Shown: piece after piece, positions 10,295-20,291 of the stretch
Layout of the letters: the number at the start of each line of letters is the position of its first letter
Numbering within the stretch: the first letter of the stretch is position 1
From: Bradyrhizobium erythrophlei
GTDB lineage: Bacteria > Pseudomonadota > Alphaproteobacteria > Rhizobiales > Xanthobacteraceae
Assembly: GCF_900142985.1 (NCBI RefSeq)
Contig: NZ_LT670849.1
Location: forward strand, 6,650,501-6,714,500
Direction of reading: 5' to 3'
Length of the DNA stretch: 64,000 nucleotides
The notes under the pieces: model-generated
Seen by the model: only the letters and a program-made list of their open reading frames with translations
Database searches by the model: none
Told to the model about the DNA's origin: nothing
Program-made: the position numbers and the translations under genes

Positions 10295-12019
10295 ATGGAC
10301 GCCAAGACCAACCTCAAGAAGCGGCTACCAAGCCGCCACGTCACGGAGGGCCCTGAGAGGGCACCGCACCGGTCCTACCTCTATGCGATGGGATTGACGA
10401 CCGAGCAGATCCATCAGCCGTTTGTGGGCGTGGCGTCCTGCTGGAATGAAGCCGCACCCTGCAATATCGCGCTGATGCGCCAGGCTCAGGCCGTCAAGAA
10501 GGGCGTTGCCTCCGCCGGTGGCACCCCGCGCGAATTCTGCACCATCACCGTGACCGACGGCATCGCCATGGGCCACGACGGGATGCGCTCGTCACTGCCG
10601 TCGCGTGAGTGCATCGCCGATTCGGTCGAACTGACCATCCGCGGCCACGCCTATGACGCGCTGGTCGGTCTTGCCGGCTGCGACAAGTCGCTGCCGGCCA
10701 TGATGATGGCGATGGTCCGGCTGAACGTACCGTCGATCTTCATCTATGGCGGCTCGATTCTGCCCGGAAATTTCCGCGGCCAGCAGGTCACGGTACAGGA
10801 CATGTTCGAGGCGGTCGGCAAGCACTCGGTGGGTGCGATGTCGGATGCTGACCTCGATGAAATCGAGCGGGTCGCCTGTCCGTCAGCAGGTGCTTGCGGG
10901 GCGCAATTCACCGCCAACACCATGGCGACCGTGTCCGAAGCCATCGGGCTTGCGTTGCCCTATTCGGCCGGCGCGCCGGCGCCTTATGAAATTCGCGATG
11001 CCTTCTGCACGGCGGCGGGCGAAAAGGTGATGGAGCTGATCGCCCAGAACATCCGGCCGCGCGACATCGTCACGCGCAAGTCGCTGGAAAACGCGGCCGC
11101 CGTCGTCGCCGCCTCCGGCGGTTCGACCAACGCCGCGCTGCATCTGCCCGCGATCGCCAACGAGTGCGGCATCAAGTTCGATTTGTTCGACGTCGCGGAA
11201 ATTTTTAAGAAAACCCCATATGTCGCAGATTTGAAGCCGGGTGGCCGTTATGTCGCCAAAGACATGTTCGAGGCTGGCGGCATACCAATTCTGATGAAGA
11301 CGCTGCTCGACAATGGCTACCTGCACGGTGACTGCCTGACAGTCACAGGGCGGACAATGGCCGAAAACCTCAAGAGCGTGAAATGGAACCCGCACCAGGA
11401 CGTGGTGCGGCCCGCCGACAAGCCGATCACCGTCACGGGCGGTGTGGTCGGGTTGAAGGGTAATCTCGCACCAGAGGGGGCGATCGTGAAGGTCGCGGGC
11501 ATGTCGAACCTCAAGTTCGCAGGCCCCGCCCGTTGCTTCGACCGCGAGGAGGATGCCTTCGAGGCCGTCCAGAAGAAGACCTACAGGGAAGGCGAGGTCA
11601 TCGTCATCCGTTACGAGGGGCCGCGCGGCGGTCCGGGAATGCGAGAAATGCTTGCGACGACGGCAGCGCTGACGGGCCAGGGAATGGGCGGAAAAATCGC
11701 CCTGATCACGGACGGCCGCTTTTCGGGCGCCACCCGCGGCTTCTGCATAGGCCATGTCGGGCCGGAGGCGGCCATTGGCGGCCCGATCGCACTGTTGCGC
11801 GACGGTGACACTATCGAGATCGACGCCGCCGCCGGAACTCTTAACGTAAAATTGACTGACGCGGAACTCGCCCAGCGCAAGACCGAATGGAGGCCTCGCG
11901 CGACTAACCATACGTCAGGTGCCTTGTGGAAGTACGCCCAGCAGGTGGGACCGGCGGTGACCGGGGCGGTCACCCACCCCGGCGGCGCGCACGAGAAGTT
12001 GTGTTATGCGGACATTTGA
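10295..12019 (+). CDS. ilvD: Dihydroxy-acid dehydratase
   Basis: 574 residues, typical of the shorter IlvD form. It makes 2-keto acids from dihydroxy-acids in valine, isoleucine and pantothenate synthesis, using an iron-sulfur cluster. Visible cluster-ligand regions are the Cys in [13 protein letters not shown] (about residue 50), [11 protein letters not shown] (about 125) and [15 protein letters not shown] (about 197). The C-terminal swivel domain carries [15 protein letters not shown] and [19 protein letters not shown]. The related sugar-acid dehydratases share these motifs, but length and sequence favour IlvD. Its last 14 bases overlap the next gene, which suggests coupled expression. A 234-base spacer upstream shows no clear attenuator peptide. 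Confidence 0.93.
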   Translation: MDAKTNLKKRLPSRHVTEGPERAPHRSYLYAMGLTTEQIHQPFVGVASCWNEAAPCNIALMRQAQAVKKGVASAGGTPREFCTITVTDGIAMGHDGMRSSLPSRECIADSVELTIRGHAYDALVGLAGCDKSLPAMMMAMVRLNVPSIFIYGGSILPGNFRGQQVTVQDMFEAVGKHSVGAMSDADLDEIERVACPSAGACGAQFTANTMATVSEAIGLALPYSAGAPAPYEIRDAFCTAAGEKVMELIAQNIRPRDIVTRKSLENAAAVVAASGGSTNAALHLPAIANECGIKFDLFDVAEIFKKTPYVADLKPGGRYVAKDMFEAGGIPILMKTLLDNGYLHGDCLTVTGRTMAENLKSVKWNPHQDVVRPADKPITVTGGVVGLKGNLAPEGAIVKVAGMSNLKFAGPARCFDREEDAFEAVQKKTYREGEVIVIRYEGPRGGPGMREMLATTAALTGQGMGGKIALITDGRFSGATRGFCIGHVGPEAAIGGPIALLRDGDTIEIDAAAGTLNVKLTDAELAQRKTEWRPRATNHTSGALWKYAQQVGPAVTGAVTHPGGAHEKLCYADI

Positions 12020-12821
12020 GCGCACCATTTTTGCTTTGATTTTAGCGGCCACACCGGTGGCCACGTCCGGATTCGCCTTCGACGGCGCGCCGATCAATCA
12101 GGATTCGACGATTCCGGTGGTCACGGCGCAGCCGGGTACCGCATCGAGCCTGAAGAAGGTCGTACCGACGGTTCCGGATACCTCGCTCACCGCCTTGGAA
12201 TATGCGGCTGATGGCCCCAATCCGATCGCGCAGTGGCGGCTCGGGCGGATGTACGCCCTTGGCGATGGCGTCGATCAGAACGATCTGCGCGCCTTCGAAT
12301 ATTTCAGCCGCATCGCCGACAAGCATGCCGAAGACAGCCCGTCGGCCCCGCAGGCCGCGATTGTGGCGAACGCGTTCGTCGCGCTCGGCCGCTACTATCT
12401 CAACGGCATTCCGAATTCGAAGATCAAGGCGGATACCGAGCGGGCCCGGGAGATGTTCTCCTATGCTGCGTCCTATTTCGGCAATGCCGACGCGCAATAC
12501 GATCTCGCGCGGCTTTACTTGAAGAGCGCTGGTTCGTCCCGCGACGATTTCCGCTACGGCGCGCGCTGGCTCGGGCTTGCCGCACAGAAGGGGCAGCACC
12601 AGGCCCAGGCGCTGCTTGGCCAGATGCTGTTCAACGGCGATCAACTGCCGCGGCAGCCCGCGCGCGGCCTGATGTGGCTGACGCTCGCGCGCGACAGCGC
12701 GACGCCCGACGAGATCTGGATCCGCGACAGCTACAACAAGGCAATCGCGAAGGCGTCCGAGGAAGACCGTGCGATGGCGCTCCAGATGCTCGAGCACTGG
12801 GTGCAGGGCCGCAGGGACTAA
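12006..12821 (+). CDS. exoR: ExoR-like periplasmic Sel1-repeat protein
   Basis: 271 residues with an N-terminal signal peptide (about 1-25) and Sel1-like/TPR repeats: [19 protein letters not shown] (about 77-95), [36 protein letters not shown] and [14 protein letters not shown]. The order of blocks and the length match ExoR of Rhizobium and Agrobacterium as I remember it. ExoR binds the sensor kinase ExoS in the periplasm and restrains the ExoS-ChvI system controlling exopolysaccharide and motility. The symbol rests on this resemblance and no ExoS or ChvI gene is in the window. It overlaps ilvD by 14 bases, so readthrough from ilvD is likely. Confidence 0.72.
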   Translation: MRTFERTIFALILAATPVATSGFAFDGAPINQDSTIPVVTAQPGTASSLKKVVPTVPDTSLTALEYAADGPNPIAQWRLGRMYALGDGVDQNDLRAFEYFSRIADKHAEDSPSAPQAAIVANAFVALGRYYLNGIPNSKIKADTERAREMFSYAASYFGNADAQYDLARLYLKSAGSSRDDFRYGARWLGLAAQKGQHQAQALLGQMLFNGDQLPRQPARGLMWLTLARDSATPDEIWIRDSYNKAIAKASEEDRAMALQMLEHWVQGRRD

Positions 12822-12838
12822 CGGAGATCGCGAGGGGA

Positions 12839-12857
12839 TTCCCCATCGATTGGGGAA
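12839..12857 (+). promoter_or_regulatory. Hairpin covering the GNAT gene ribosome binding site
   Basis: Arms TTCCCCA (12839-12845) and TGGGGAA (12851-12857) pair around a 5-base loop. The right arm contains GGGGA, the only Shine-Dalgarno-like sequence, 7 bases before the ATG at 12864. Folding would hide the ribosome binding site, so the hairpin may dampen or condition translation. Confidence 0.4.
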
Positions 12858-12863
12858 AACACG

Positions 12864-13340
12864 ATGATCATCCGCGACGCGACAGCAGCCGACGCCGTGA
12901 AAGCGTGCGAAGCGATCCGCGCTTCGATCGCCGAACTCTGCGTCGCCGACCACAACCGTAATCCGGAAATTCTGCGGCGCTGGCTCGCCAGCAAGACGCC
13001 CGACAATGTCGCGGCGTGGATGGCAAGCGTCGGTAGTTCGCTGCTGGTTGCGGTCGAGGGTGAGACGATTCTGGCGGTCGGTGGCGTCAAGGACGACGGC
13101 GAGATCACGCTCAACTACGTCGCGCCACAAGCGCGCTTTCGCGGCGTCAGCGCAGCACTTCTGAAGGCGCTTGAGGCGAGGGCGGTCGAACGCGGCGCCA
13201 GCGAGATCACGCTGCTCAGCACCGAGACGGCGCATCGCTTCTATCTGGCGCGTGGATATCGGGACATGGGGCCGTCGCTCGGAAAATTCGGAACGGCGTC
13301 GTCCTATCCGATGGCGAAGGAACTGCGTGCAGTGCGCTGA
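12864..13340 (+). CDS. GNAT family N-acetyltransferase
   Basis: 158 residues with the GNAT fold: VAVEGETILAVGGVKDDGEI forms the central strands and LNYVAPQARFRGVSAALLKAL (about residues 77-98) is the acetyl-CoA-binding motif A with the R-x-x-G-x-(A/G) pattern. A C-terminal FYLARGYRDMG is the usual motif B region. The acetyl acceptor is unknown. It follows exoR by 42 bases with a hairpin over its ribosome binding site and is convergent with xthA, nine bases away. Confidence 0.85.
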   Translation: MIIRDATAADAVKACEAIRASIAELCVADHNRNPEILRRWLASKTPDNVAAWMASVGSSLLVAVEGETILAVGGVKDDGEITLNYVAPQARFRGVSAALLKALEARAVERGASEITLLSTETAHRFYLARGYRDMGPSLGKFGTASSYPMAKELRAVR

Positions 13341-13349
13341 CGCGACAGC

Positions 13350-14141
13350 CTATGCTGCTTCCAGATCGAGATCGATCCAGACCGGCACGTGATCGGACGG
13401 TTTCTCCCAGGCGCGGACGTAACTGTCGATGCCGACATCGACGAGGCGATCGCTGGCTTGCGGTGACAGCAACAGGTGATCGATACGCAGCCCCTGGTTC
13501 TTCTGCCAGGCGCCGGCCTGGTAATCCCAGAATGTATATTGGCCCGGCGCGTCGGTGACCGCGCGCAGCGCGTCCGTCAGCCCTAGTCCGAGTAGCGACT
13601 GAAAGCTCTCGCGGGTTTGGGTGCGAAACAGCGCATCGTCGACCCAGGCTGCGGGATTGGAGACATCAGCGGCTTTCGGGATCACGTTGAAGTCGCCGGC
13701 TAGCACCAGCGGTTCTTCCGCTTTAAGTCGCTGTTTCGAATACTCAAGAAGCCGCGACATCCATTTGAGTTTGTATGGGTATTTGTCGGTATTCGCTGGG
13801 TTGCCGTTGGGCAGATAAAGGCAGGCGATCCGGACCACGCCTTGTTTGAGTGTGACGACGCCCTCGACGAAGCGCGCATGCGCGTCCTCATCGTCGCCGA
13901 CAAGGCCGGACTTTGTCTCGTCGAACGGAAGTTTCGATAACAGCGCAACGCCGTTGAAGGTCTTTTGCCCGTGGGTGACGACGTTGTAGCCGAGGCTCTC
14001 GATCTCCAGCCGCGGAAACGCGTCATCCGTGCATTTGATTTCCTGAAGGCAAACGATGTCGGGCGAGCATTCCTTCAACCAGCTCATCAGATTCTCGATT
14101 CGCTGCCGAACCGAGTTGACGTTCCAGGTGGCGATGCGCAT
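13350..14141 (-). CDS. xthA: Exodeoxyribonuclease III
   Basis: 263 residues of the EEP nuclease superfamily, acting in base excision repair as AP endonuclease and 3'-5' exonuclease. Catalytic signatures are visible: RIATWNVNSVRQR with the first Asn, CLQEIKCTDD with the metal-binding Glu, LAGDFNVIP with the Asp-Asn pair, RIDHLLLS, and the C-terminal SDHVPVWIDLDL with the catalytic His. Length is normal for XthA. It is transcribed leftward, 15 bases after erpA, so the two probably share a transcript. Confidence 0.95.
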   Translation of the reverse strand: MRIATWNVNSVRQRIENLMSWLKECSPDIVCLQEIKCTDDAFPRLEIESLGYNVVTHGQKTFNGVALLSKLPFDETKSGLVGDDEDAHARFVEGVVTLKQGVVRIACLYLPNGNPANTDKYPYKLKWMSRLLEYSKQRLKAEEPLVLAGDFNVIPKAADVSNPAAWVDDALFRTQTRESFQSLLGLGLTDALRAVTDAPGQYTFWDYQAGAWQKNQGLRIDHLLLSPQASDRLVDVGIDSYVRAWEKPSDHVPVWIDLDLEAA

Positions 14142-14156
14142 CGGAACCGGCGAGCC

Positions 14157-14486
14157 TTAGATCGAGAAGCTGGTGCCGCAACCGCAGGAGGCGGTGGCGT
14201 TGGGATTGTTGACGCGGAACGAAGCGCCGATCAGGTCATCCACGAAATCGACCTCCGAACCGGCGAGGAACGGGACCGATGCCGGATCGACCAACACGAC
14301 GGCGCTGTCGCGCGAAATCACCAGATCGTCTTCGGCGCGCGCGCGTTCGACGTCGAACTTGTACTGGAAGCCGGAACAGCCGCCGCCCTCGACGCTGATG
14401 CGCAGCATGGCGCCATCGCCCTCGGTTTTGAGAATCTCTCCAATGCGGCGGGCGGCCCGTTCGCTGATGGTGACGGCTGTGGTCAT
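14157..14486 (-). CDS. erpA: Iron-sulfur cluster insertion protein ErpA/IscA type
   Basis: 109 residues of the A-type carrier family. The three invariant cysteines are visible in EGGGCSGFQYKF (first) and SCGCGTSFSI at the C-terminus (second and third). The start at 14486 is chosen because the A-type fold begins there (TVISERAARRIG-like sequence) and GGAG precedes it; an upstream frame extension of 31 codons is not conserved-looking. The protein delivers Fe-S clusters to apoenzymes, for which IlvD in this window is a possible client. It is divergent from dgt. Confidence 0.93.
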   Translation of the reverse strand: MTTAVTISERAARRIGEILKTEGDGAMLRISVEGGGCSGFQYKFDVERARAEDDLVISRDSAVVLVDPASVPFLAGSEVDFVDDLIGASFRVNNPNATASCGCGTSFSI

Positions 14487-14593
14487 CGTGAAGCTCCGAT
14501 CACTGCGTCCGGCGCAATTATGTGGTATCCGGCGTCTACCATAATTAGGTGCAGCGGGCATCGGAATCAAACCCGTCACGAAAGAGATATCCC

Positions 14594-15805
14594 GTGTCAG
14601 TTGGAATGGCTGCCCCTCGCTCGGTCTATGCCTGCGACCCCGATCGCAGCCGCGGCCGGCAGTTTGTGGAGGCGCCGAGCCGGACCCGTAGCCCGTTCCG
14701 GCGCGACTGTGACCGCGTGATCCATTCTACCGCCTTCCGCCGCCTGAAGCATAAAACCCAGGTCTTCGTGTTCCACGAAGGCGATCATTACCGTACCCGG
14801 CTGACCCACTCGCTCGAAGTCGCCCAGATCGCCCGTGCGCTGGCCCGGCAGCTGGGGCTGGACGAGGACCTGACCGAGACACTGGCGCTCGCCCATGACC
14901 TCGGCCATCCGCCGTTCGGGCACGCCGGCGAACGGGCGCTCGATGCGTGTCTGCGCGGGCATGGGGGTTTCGATCACAACGCTCATACCTTGCGCGTCGT
15001 CACGTCGCTCGAGCATCGCTATCCCGAATTCGACGGGCTCAACCTGACCTGGGAATCGCTGGAGGGCATCGTCAAGCACAACGGCCCGCTGACGGCGCGC
15101 GATGGCAGCCCGCTCGGCCGCTACCGCGAGCATGGCATTCCCGTCGGCATCGCCGAATTCGTCGTGGCCTACGATCTCGAACTCTGGAGCTTTGCCTCGC
15201 TGGAAGCCCAGATCGCGGCGATCGCCGATGACATCGCCTATGACGCGCACGACATCGACGATGGTTTGCGCGCCGGCTTGTTTCAAATCGACGATCTCAA
15301 GGAAATTCCGGTCACTGCGGCGATCATCGCCGAAATCGACGCCCAGTATTCCGGCCTCGACGAAAGCCGCCGCGGGGCCGAATTGGTGCGCGAGCTGATT
15401 TCCCATTTGATCGGCGCCGTTGTCCTGGAAGCACATCGCCGCCTGGCTCTGGTCAGGCCGGCCTCGGCCGAAGACGTGCGCCACCAGAACGAGGCGCTGA
15501 TTGCGTTTCCGGACGAGACGCGGGAGGCGGAAGCCGCGATCAAGGCCTTTCTGAAGGTGAGAATGTATCGCCACGAACGGGTAATGCGGGTGATGCGGGA
15601 CGCCGAACAGCTCGTATCCGACCTGTTTGCGCGCTATCAGGGCGATCCGGCCACGCTGCCGGCCGAATGGCTGCCGCCCGAAAGCCGGTCGGAGGACGAG
15701 GCCGGGCGGGCGCGGCGGATCGGCAACTTCATCGCCGGGATGACCGACCGGTTTGCCCTGACCGAACATCAGCGGCTTTTTGACTCGACCCCGGATTTAC
15801 GTTAG
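14594..15805 (+). CDS. dgt: Deoxyguanosinetriphosphate triphosphohydrolase-like protein
   Basis: 403 residues of the HD-domain dNTPase family. The metal-binding H...HD...D set is visible: [17 protein letters not shown] with the first His, then [19 protein letters not shown] with the HD pair, and [17 protein letters not shown] with the later Asp. It removes triphosphate from dNTPs and influences nucleotide pools. The GTG at 14594 ([10 protein letters not shown]) is preferred to an upstream ATG at 14549, since the conserved region starts with [11 protein letters not shown] and an AAAGAGA motif precedes the GTG. An ATG at 14606 is an alternative. It is followed by argS after nine bases. Confidence 0.93.
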   Translation: MSVGMAAPRSVYACDPDRSRGRQFVEAPSRTRSPFRRDCDRVIHSTAFRRLKHKTQVFVFHEGDHYRTRLTHSLEVAQIARALARQLGLDEDLTETLALAHDLGHPPFGHAGERALDACLRGHGGFDHNAHTLRVVTSLEHRYPEFDGLNLTWESLEGIVKHNGPLTARDGSPLGRYREHGIPVGIAEFVVAYDLELWSFASLEAQIAAIADDIAYDAHDIDDGLRAGLFQIDDLKEIPVTAAIIAEIDAQYSGLDESRRGAELVRELISHLIGAVVLEAHRRLALVRPASAEDVRHQNEALIAFPDETREAEAAIKAFLKVRMYRHERVMRVMRDAEQLVSDLFARYQGDPATLPAEWLPPESRSEDEAGRARRIGNFIAGMTDRFALTEHQRLFDSTPDLR

Positions 15806-15814
15806 GCGGCGGCC

Positions 15815-17596
15815 ATGGCCGACATATCTTCGACACAGCATCTTTTCGCCCAGGTACTGGCGCGCGTTCACGCCGTTTGCACGGCTGAACTGGGCATAGC
15901 TGCGGACCTGTCGCGTGTGGTGGTCGAGCCTCCGAAAGATCCGACCCATGGTGACATGGCGACCAACGCGGCCATGGTGCTCGCCAAGGAGGCCAAGGCC
16001 AAGCCCCGTGACCTCGCCGACAAGATCGCCGGACGGCTGCGCGCGGAAGATATCGTTGCCGCCGTCGATGTCGCCGGTCCCGGCTTCATCAATCTCACTT
16101 TGAAGTCGTCGGTCTGGACCGACTCCCTGCGTGCGATTCTCCGGGCGGGTAACGCTTTCGGCGAAAGCGCGATCGGTGCGGGCGAGAAGGTCAATGTCGA
16201 ATACGTCTCGGCCAATCCGACCGGCCCGATGCATGTCGGCCATTGCCGCGGCGCGGTTTTCGGCGATGCGCTGGCGAGCCTGCTTCAGCTCTCCGGCTTC
16301 GACGTGACGCGCGAATATTACATCAACGATGCCGGCGCCCAGGTCGACGTGCTCGCGCGCTCGGCGTTCCTGCGATACCGCGAAGCGCTTGGCGAAAACA
16401 TCGGCGAAATTCCAGACGGGCTTTATCCCGGCGATTATTTGAAGCCGGTCGGCGTGGCGCTGGCCGCCGAACACGGCAAGGCGTTGCTCGCCAAGCCCGA
16501 GGCAGAGTGGCTGCCGCTGGTGCGGGCCAAATCCATCGACATGATGATGGAGGCGATCAAGGGCGATCTCGCCGCGCTGAACATTGCCCATGACGTATTC
16601 TTTTCGGAGCGGTCACTGGTTGCGGGCGGCAACAACCGCGTCGCCGAGACGATCGATTTTCTCCGCGCCAAGGGCGACGTCTACGAGGGCCGCCTCCCGC
16701 CGCCCAAGGGCGCGCCGGTCGACGACTACGAAGACCGCGAGCAGACGTTGTTTCGCGCCACCAACTTTGGCGACGATGTCGACCGGCCGCTGTTGAAGTC
16801 GGACGGCAGCTATACGTACTTTGCGTCCGACATCGCCTATCACAGGAACAAGTTCGACCGCGGATTTCACAATCTGGTCGACGTCTGGGGCGCTGACCAC
16901 GGCGGTTATATCAAGCGCGTCGAAGCCGCGATCAAGGCGGTGACCGACGGCAAGGCCACACTCGACGTCAAGATCGTGCAGCTCGTGAAGCTCTTGCGCA
17001 ACGGCGAGCCGGTGAAAATGTCGAAGCGATCAGGTGATTTCGTCACCTTGCGTGAAGTGGTCGACGAGGTCGGCAAGGATGCCGTCCGCTTCATGATGCT
17101 CTACCGCAAGAACGACGCGGTGCTCGATTTCGACCTGGCCAAGGTCATCGAGCAGTCGCGCGACAACCCGGTTTTCTACGTGCAATACGGCCACGCCCGT
17201 GGGCACTCGATCTTTCGCACCGCACGCGAGGAGGTGCTGCATGACCTTCCTGAGGACGAGGGGATACGGCTTGCCTACCTCGCCTCGGCTGCGTTCGATC
17301 GGCTGGCCGACCCGGCGGAATTGAGCCTGTTGCGGAAGCTGGCGGTCTACCCCCGGACGGTGGAGGCGGCGGCGGCCGCACACGAGCCGCACCGAATCGC
17401 TTTTTACCTGTATGATTTGGCCAGTGATTTCCATGCGCTATGGACGAAGGGGCGGGATTTGCCCTATTTACGCTTTATTATCAAAGATGATGCCGAGATG
17501 ACGAAGGCCCGGCTAGCGATGGTACAGGGCGTTGTCACGGTTCTGGCATCCGGCCTTGGGGTTCTCGGCGTCGGTGCGCCAAACGAGATGCGCTGA
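15815..17596 (+). CDS. argS: Arginyl-tRNA synthetase
   Basis: 593 residues, a class I synthetase charging tRNA-Arg. The Add-1 N-terminal tRNA-binding domain occupies about residues 1-110. The HIGH-type signature is [14 protein letters not shown] (about 132-145), the KMSKS loop is [11 protein letters not shown] (about 400), and the C-terminal anticodon-binding domain includes [18 protein letters not shown]. It is followed by a SPOR protein, nagZ and scpAB, a gene order shared by many Rhizobiales. Confidence 0.97.
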   Translation: MADISSTQHLFAQVLARVHAVCTAELGIAADLSRVVVEPPKDPTHGDMATNAAMVLAKEAKAKPRDLADKIAGRLRAEDIVAAVDVAGPGFINLTLKSSVWTDSLRAILRAGNAFGESAIGAGEKVNVEYVSANPTGPMHVGHCRGAVFGDALASLLQLSGFDVTREYYINDAGAQVDVLARSAFLRYREALGENIGEIPDGLYPGDYLKPVGVALAAEHGKALLAKPEAEWLPLVRAKSIDMMMEAIKGDLAALNIAHDVFFSERSLVAGGNNRVAETIDFLRAKGDVYEGRLPPPKGAPVDDYEDREQTLFRATNFGDDVDRPLLKSDGSYTYFASDIAYHRNKFDRGFHNLVDVWGADHGGYIKRVEAAIKAVTDGKATLDVKIVQLVKLLRNGEPVKMSKRSGDFVTLREVVDEVGKDAVRFMMLYRKNDAVLDFDLAKVIEQSRDNPVFYVQYGHARGHSIFRTAREEVLHDLPEDEGIRLAYLASAAFDRLADPAELSLLRKLAVYPRTVEAAAAAHEPHRIAFYLYDLASDFHALWTKGRDLPYLRFIIKDDAEMTKARLAMVQGVVTVLASGLGVLGVGAPNEMR

Positions 17597-17704
17597 CCTA
17601 AGTGCCGCTCCCTGGGGGAGTTATATTGCGAGTGGCAGCCGGTGGGGACCGGTGCGTTGGACAAGCGGGTTGGCGACTTTCCCTCGAGGGGACACATCAT
17701 CGCG

Positions 17705-19213
17705 ATGGCTGATCGATATCAGGACAGGGCTTATTCCGCCGGCGGCGATTACGATCGCGACGGCGGGGCGAGAGCATCTGACAATGCCGAAAGCGATCCG
17801 CTCGCGGAGCTTGCGCGCCTGATTGGACAGACCGATCCCTTCGGTGCCAAACCGATGAGCCGCGCCAATCTGCAGGCGCAGCCGCAGACGAGGCCAGCTG
17901 ATCCCGAGCCAAACTACGACGACGATTACGCGGATCCCGAACCTTACGAGGCTCCGCCGCCGGCGCCGCCATCCTGGATGCAGCGCGCTGCCGTCAGGCA
18001 AGAGGCGCCGCCACCGCCGCCGCAGCAGGATTACTACGCTGACGAGGATGACTATCCGGCCGAGGTGCATCCGCTTCATCGTTATGCGGCCCCGCAGCCT
18101 CCGGCCCAGCCGGACTACGATGATGCGCATCTGTTTGCGGATGCGCATCAACAGCAGCCTGATACGTCGCGTTACGACGATGCGCTTTACGGGACCTTGG
18201 AGTCCGATGCGCAGAACGCGCAGCATGACCATGGTTACGTCGACAACGCCTACGCCTACGAAGACGATCAGCAGTTTGACCAGGCCGAGGAGCCGCGCAA
18301 ACGCGGCGGCATGATCACGGTATTCGCGGTGCTGGCGCTGGCCGTGTTCGGCGTCGGTGGCGCGTACGCGTACCGTACCTTTACAGGCTCCGCGCGAAGC
18401 GGCGAGCCGCCGATCATCCGCGCCGATGCCGGGCCGACCAAGATCATTCCTGCGCCTGGCGACGGTGGAACGAAAGTGCCGGACCGCATGGCGCCGAGCG
18501 ATGGCACGGAAAAGATCGTCTCGCGCGAAGAAGCGCCGATCGATCCCAACCGGTCCGGACCTCGCGTCGTGTTTCCGCCGCTGACGTCGAACGGCACGGC
18601 GCCGATGCCGACAAGCGTCATTCCGCCGGGTGTTTCACCGCCGGCGGCCAATGGGGCGAACGGCACGTTCTCGAATAACGATCCACGCAGGATCAAGACT
18701 TTCTCGGTTCGAGGTGACCAGGGTGACGCCGCGCCCCCGGCCGCCGCCGCCGCGCAACCGGCCGCACCGGCTGCAAAGGGTGCAGCAGCGCAACGCGCGG
18801 CCGCGCCGAACGCCCGCACGGCTACCAACCCCGCATCAGCCAATGCCAATGCGCCTATGTCACTTGCGCCTCAGTCTGATGCGCCGGCGGCCGAGCCTCC
18901 GGTCCGGATGGCGGCGACCAATCCGACGCAGGCAGTGCCCAGCGCGCCCGCAAGTTCGGGCGGTGGTAATTTCCTCGTGCAGGTCTCCTCGCAAAAGAGC
19001 GAAGCCGACGCGCAGGCGTCGTTCAGGGCGTTGCAGAGCAAGTTCCCGTCGGTGCTCGGCTCGCGCGCGCCGGTCATCAAGCGCGCCGATCTCGGCGACA
19101 AGGGCGTCTACTACCGGGCCATGGTCGGTCCGTTTGGCTCGCCGGACGAAGCCTCGCAGTTCTGCGGCAGCCTCAAGTCTGCCGGCGGCCAGTGCGTCGT
19201 CCAGAGAAATTAG
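17705..19213 (+). CDS. SPOR domain-containing membrane protein
   Basis: 502 residues. An acidic, Pro/Gln/Asp/Tyr-rich cytoplasmic part (about 1-195) is followed by one transmembrane helix (GGMITVFAVLALAVFGVGGA, about 200-219), a long Ala/Pro-rich periplasmic linker, and a C-terminal SPOR domain (about 420-502) starting NFLVQVSSQKSEADAQ. SPOR domains bind denuded glycan strands at the division septum, so a role in cell division or wall remodelling is likely. The start at 17705 is chosen because the acidic domain begins there (MADRYQDRAY). Neighbouring nagZ and scpAB also concern wall recycling and chromosome handling. Confidence 0.88.
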   Translation: MADRYQDRAYSAGGDYDRDGGARASDNAESDPLAELARLIGQTDPFGAKPMSRANLQAQPQTRPADPEPNYDDDYADPEPYEAPPPAPPSWMQRAAVRQEAPPPPPQQDYYADEDDYPAEVHPLHRYAAPQPPAQPDYDDAHLFADAHQQQPDTSRYDDALYGTLESDAQNAQHDHGYVDNAYAYEDDQQFDQAEEPRKRGGMITVFAVLALAVFGVGGAYAYRTFTGSARSGEPPIIRADAGPTKIIPAPGDGGTKVPDRMAPSDGTEKIVSREEAPIDPNRSGPRVVFPPLTSNGTAPMPTSVIPPGVSPPAANGANGTFSNNDPRRIKTFSVRGDQGDAAPPAAAAAQPAAPAAKGAAAQRAAAPNARTATNPASANANAPMSLAPQSDAPAAEPPVRMAATNPTQAVPSAPASSGGGNFLVQVSSQKSEADAQASFRALQSKFPSVLGSRAPVIKRADLGDKGVYYRAMVGPFGSPDEASQFCGSLKSAGGQCVVQRN

Positions 19214-19262
19214 CGCGGGGCCTTGTTGACCCCCGTGGCGTTGGGCGGCTAATCCGCGCCTC

Positions 19263-20291
19263 ATGACGCGCAAGGCATTCATCACAGGCATATCCGGAAC
19301 GGCCCTGAGCGCCGAAGAGCGCGCGTTCATTGCGGCCGAGCGCCCCTGGGGCTTCATCCTGTTCAAACGGAACATCGGGACGCCCGGCCAAGTTGTCTCT
19401 CTGGTTGATGAACTGAAGAAAAGCGCCGGGCGCCCGGACGCCGCGGTCCTGATCGACCAGGAAGGCGGCCGGGTCCAGCGCCTTGGGCCGCCGCAGTGGC
19501 CGTCCTATCCGCCGGGCGCGCTGTTCGGAAGGCTCTACGACCTTGATCCGGCGCTGGGGCTGAAGGCGGCACGCCATAGCTCGCGGCTGATCGCGGCCGA
19601 CCTCGGGGAACTCGGCATCACCGTCGATTGTCTGCCATTGGCGGATGTCCCGGTCGCCGGCGCCGATGCGGTCATTGGCGACCGCGCCTATGGAACCGAG
19701 CCGGGAAAGGTGGCCGCCATTGCGCGCGCCGTCACTGAAGGGCTGGTGCAGGGTGGTATTTTACCGGTGCTGAAACACATCCCGGGTCATGGGCGGGCCA
19801 CGGCCGACAGCCATTTGCGGCTTCCGACCGTGGACACGCCGCCAAATGACCTCGAAACGACGGATTTTGCGGCCTTTCAGCCGCTAGCGGATCTGCCGAT
19901 GGCGATGACCGCACATGTTGTGTTTAGTGCGCTCGACCCGGTCCATCCGGCCACGACTTCTGCGACAATCATCGAACGAGTGATTCGCGGCGTGATCGGG
20001 TTCCAAGGTTTGTTGATGAGTGATGACGTGTCGATGAATGCGCTCTCCGGGTCGATTGCGGAGAGGACGAGAGCGATCTTCTCGGCCGGCTGCGACATCG
20101 CCCTCCATTGCAACGGCAACCTCGATGAAATGCGCGAGGTCGCCGCCGAGACGCCGGAATTGTCAGGGATAGCGCTTGCGCGGGCCGAACGCGCGCTGGC
20201 ATCGCGGGGAGCGCCGCAACCATTCGACAGGGCCGCGGCGCGGGCCGAATTAGACGCGATGATGGTGAGAGCAGGGACGTCGGGCGCATGA
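19263..20291 (+). CDS. nagZ: Beta-N-acetylhexosaminidase
   Basis: 342 residues, glycoside hydrolase family 3. The family motif with catalytic His-Asp dyad is visible in LKHIPGHGRATADSHLRLP (about 171-189), and the nucleophile region in LLMSDDVSMNALSG (about 250-263). DQEGGRVQRL is the substrate-binding loop near residue 64. NagZ removes GlcNAc from anhydro-muropeptides during peptidoglycan recycling in the cytoplasm. Its stop overlaps the scpA start (ATGA), indicating translational coupling. Confidence 0.95.
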   Translation: MTRKAFITGISGTALSAEERAFIAAERPWGFILFKRNIGTPGQVVSLVDELKKSAGRPDAAVLIDQEGGRVQRLGPPQWPSYPPGALFGRLYDLDPALGLKAARHSSRLIAADLGELGITVDCLPLADVPVAGADAVIGDRAYGTEPGKVAAIARAVTEGLVQGGILPVLKHIPGHGRATADSHLRLPTVDTPPNDLETTDFAAFQPLADLPMAMTAHVVFSALDPVHPATTSATIIERVIRGVIGFQGLLMSDDVSMNALSGSIAERTRAIFSAGCDIALHCNGNLDEMREVAAETPELSGIALARAERALASRGAPQPFDRAAARAELDAMMVRAGTSGA

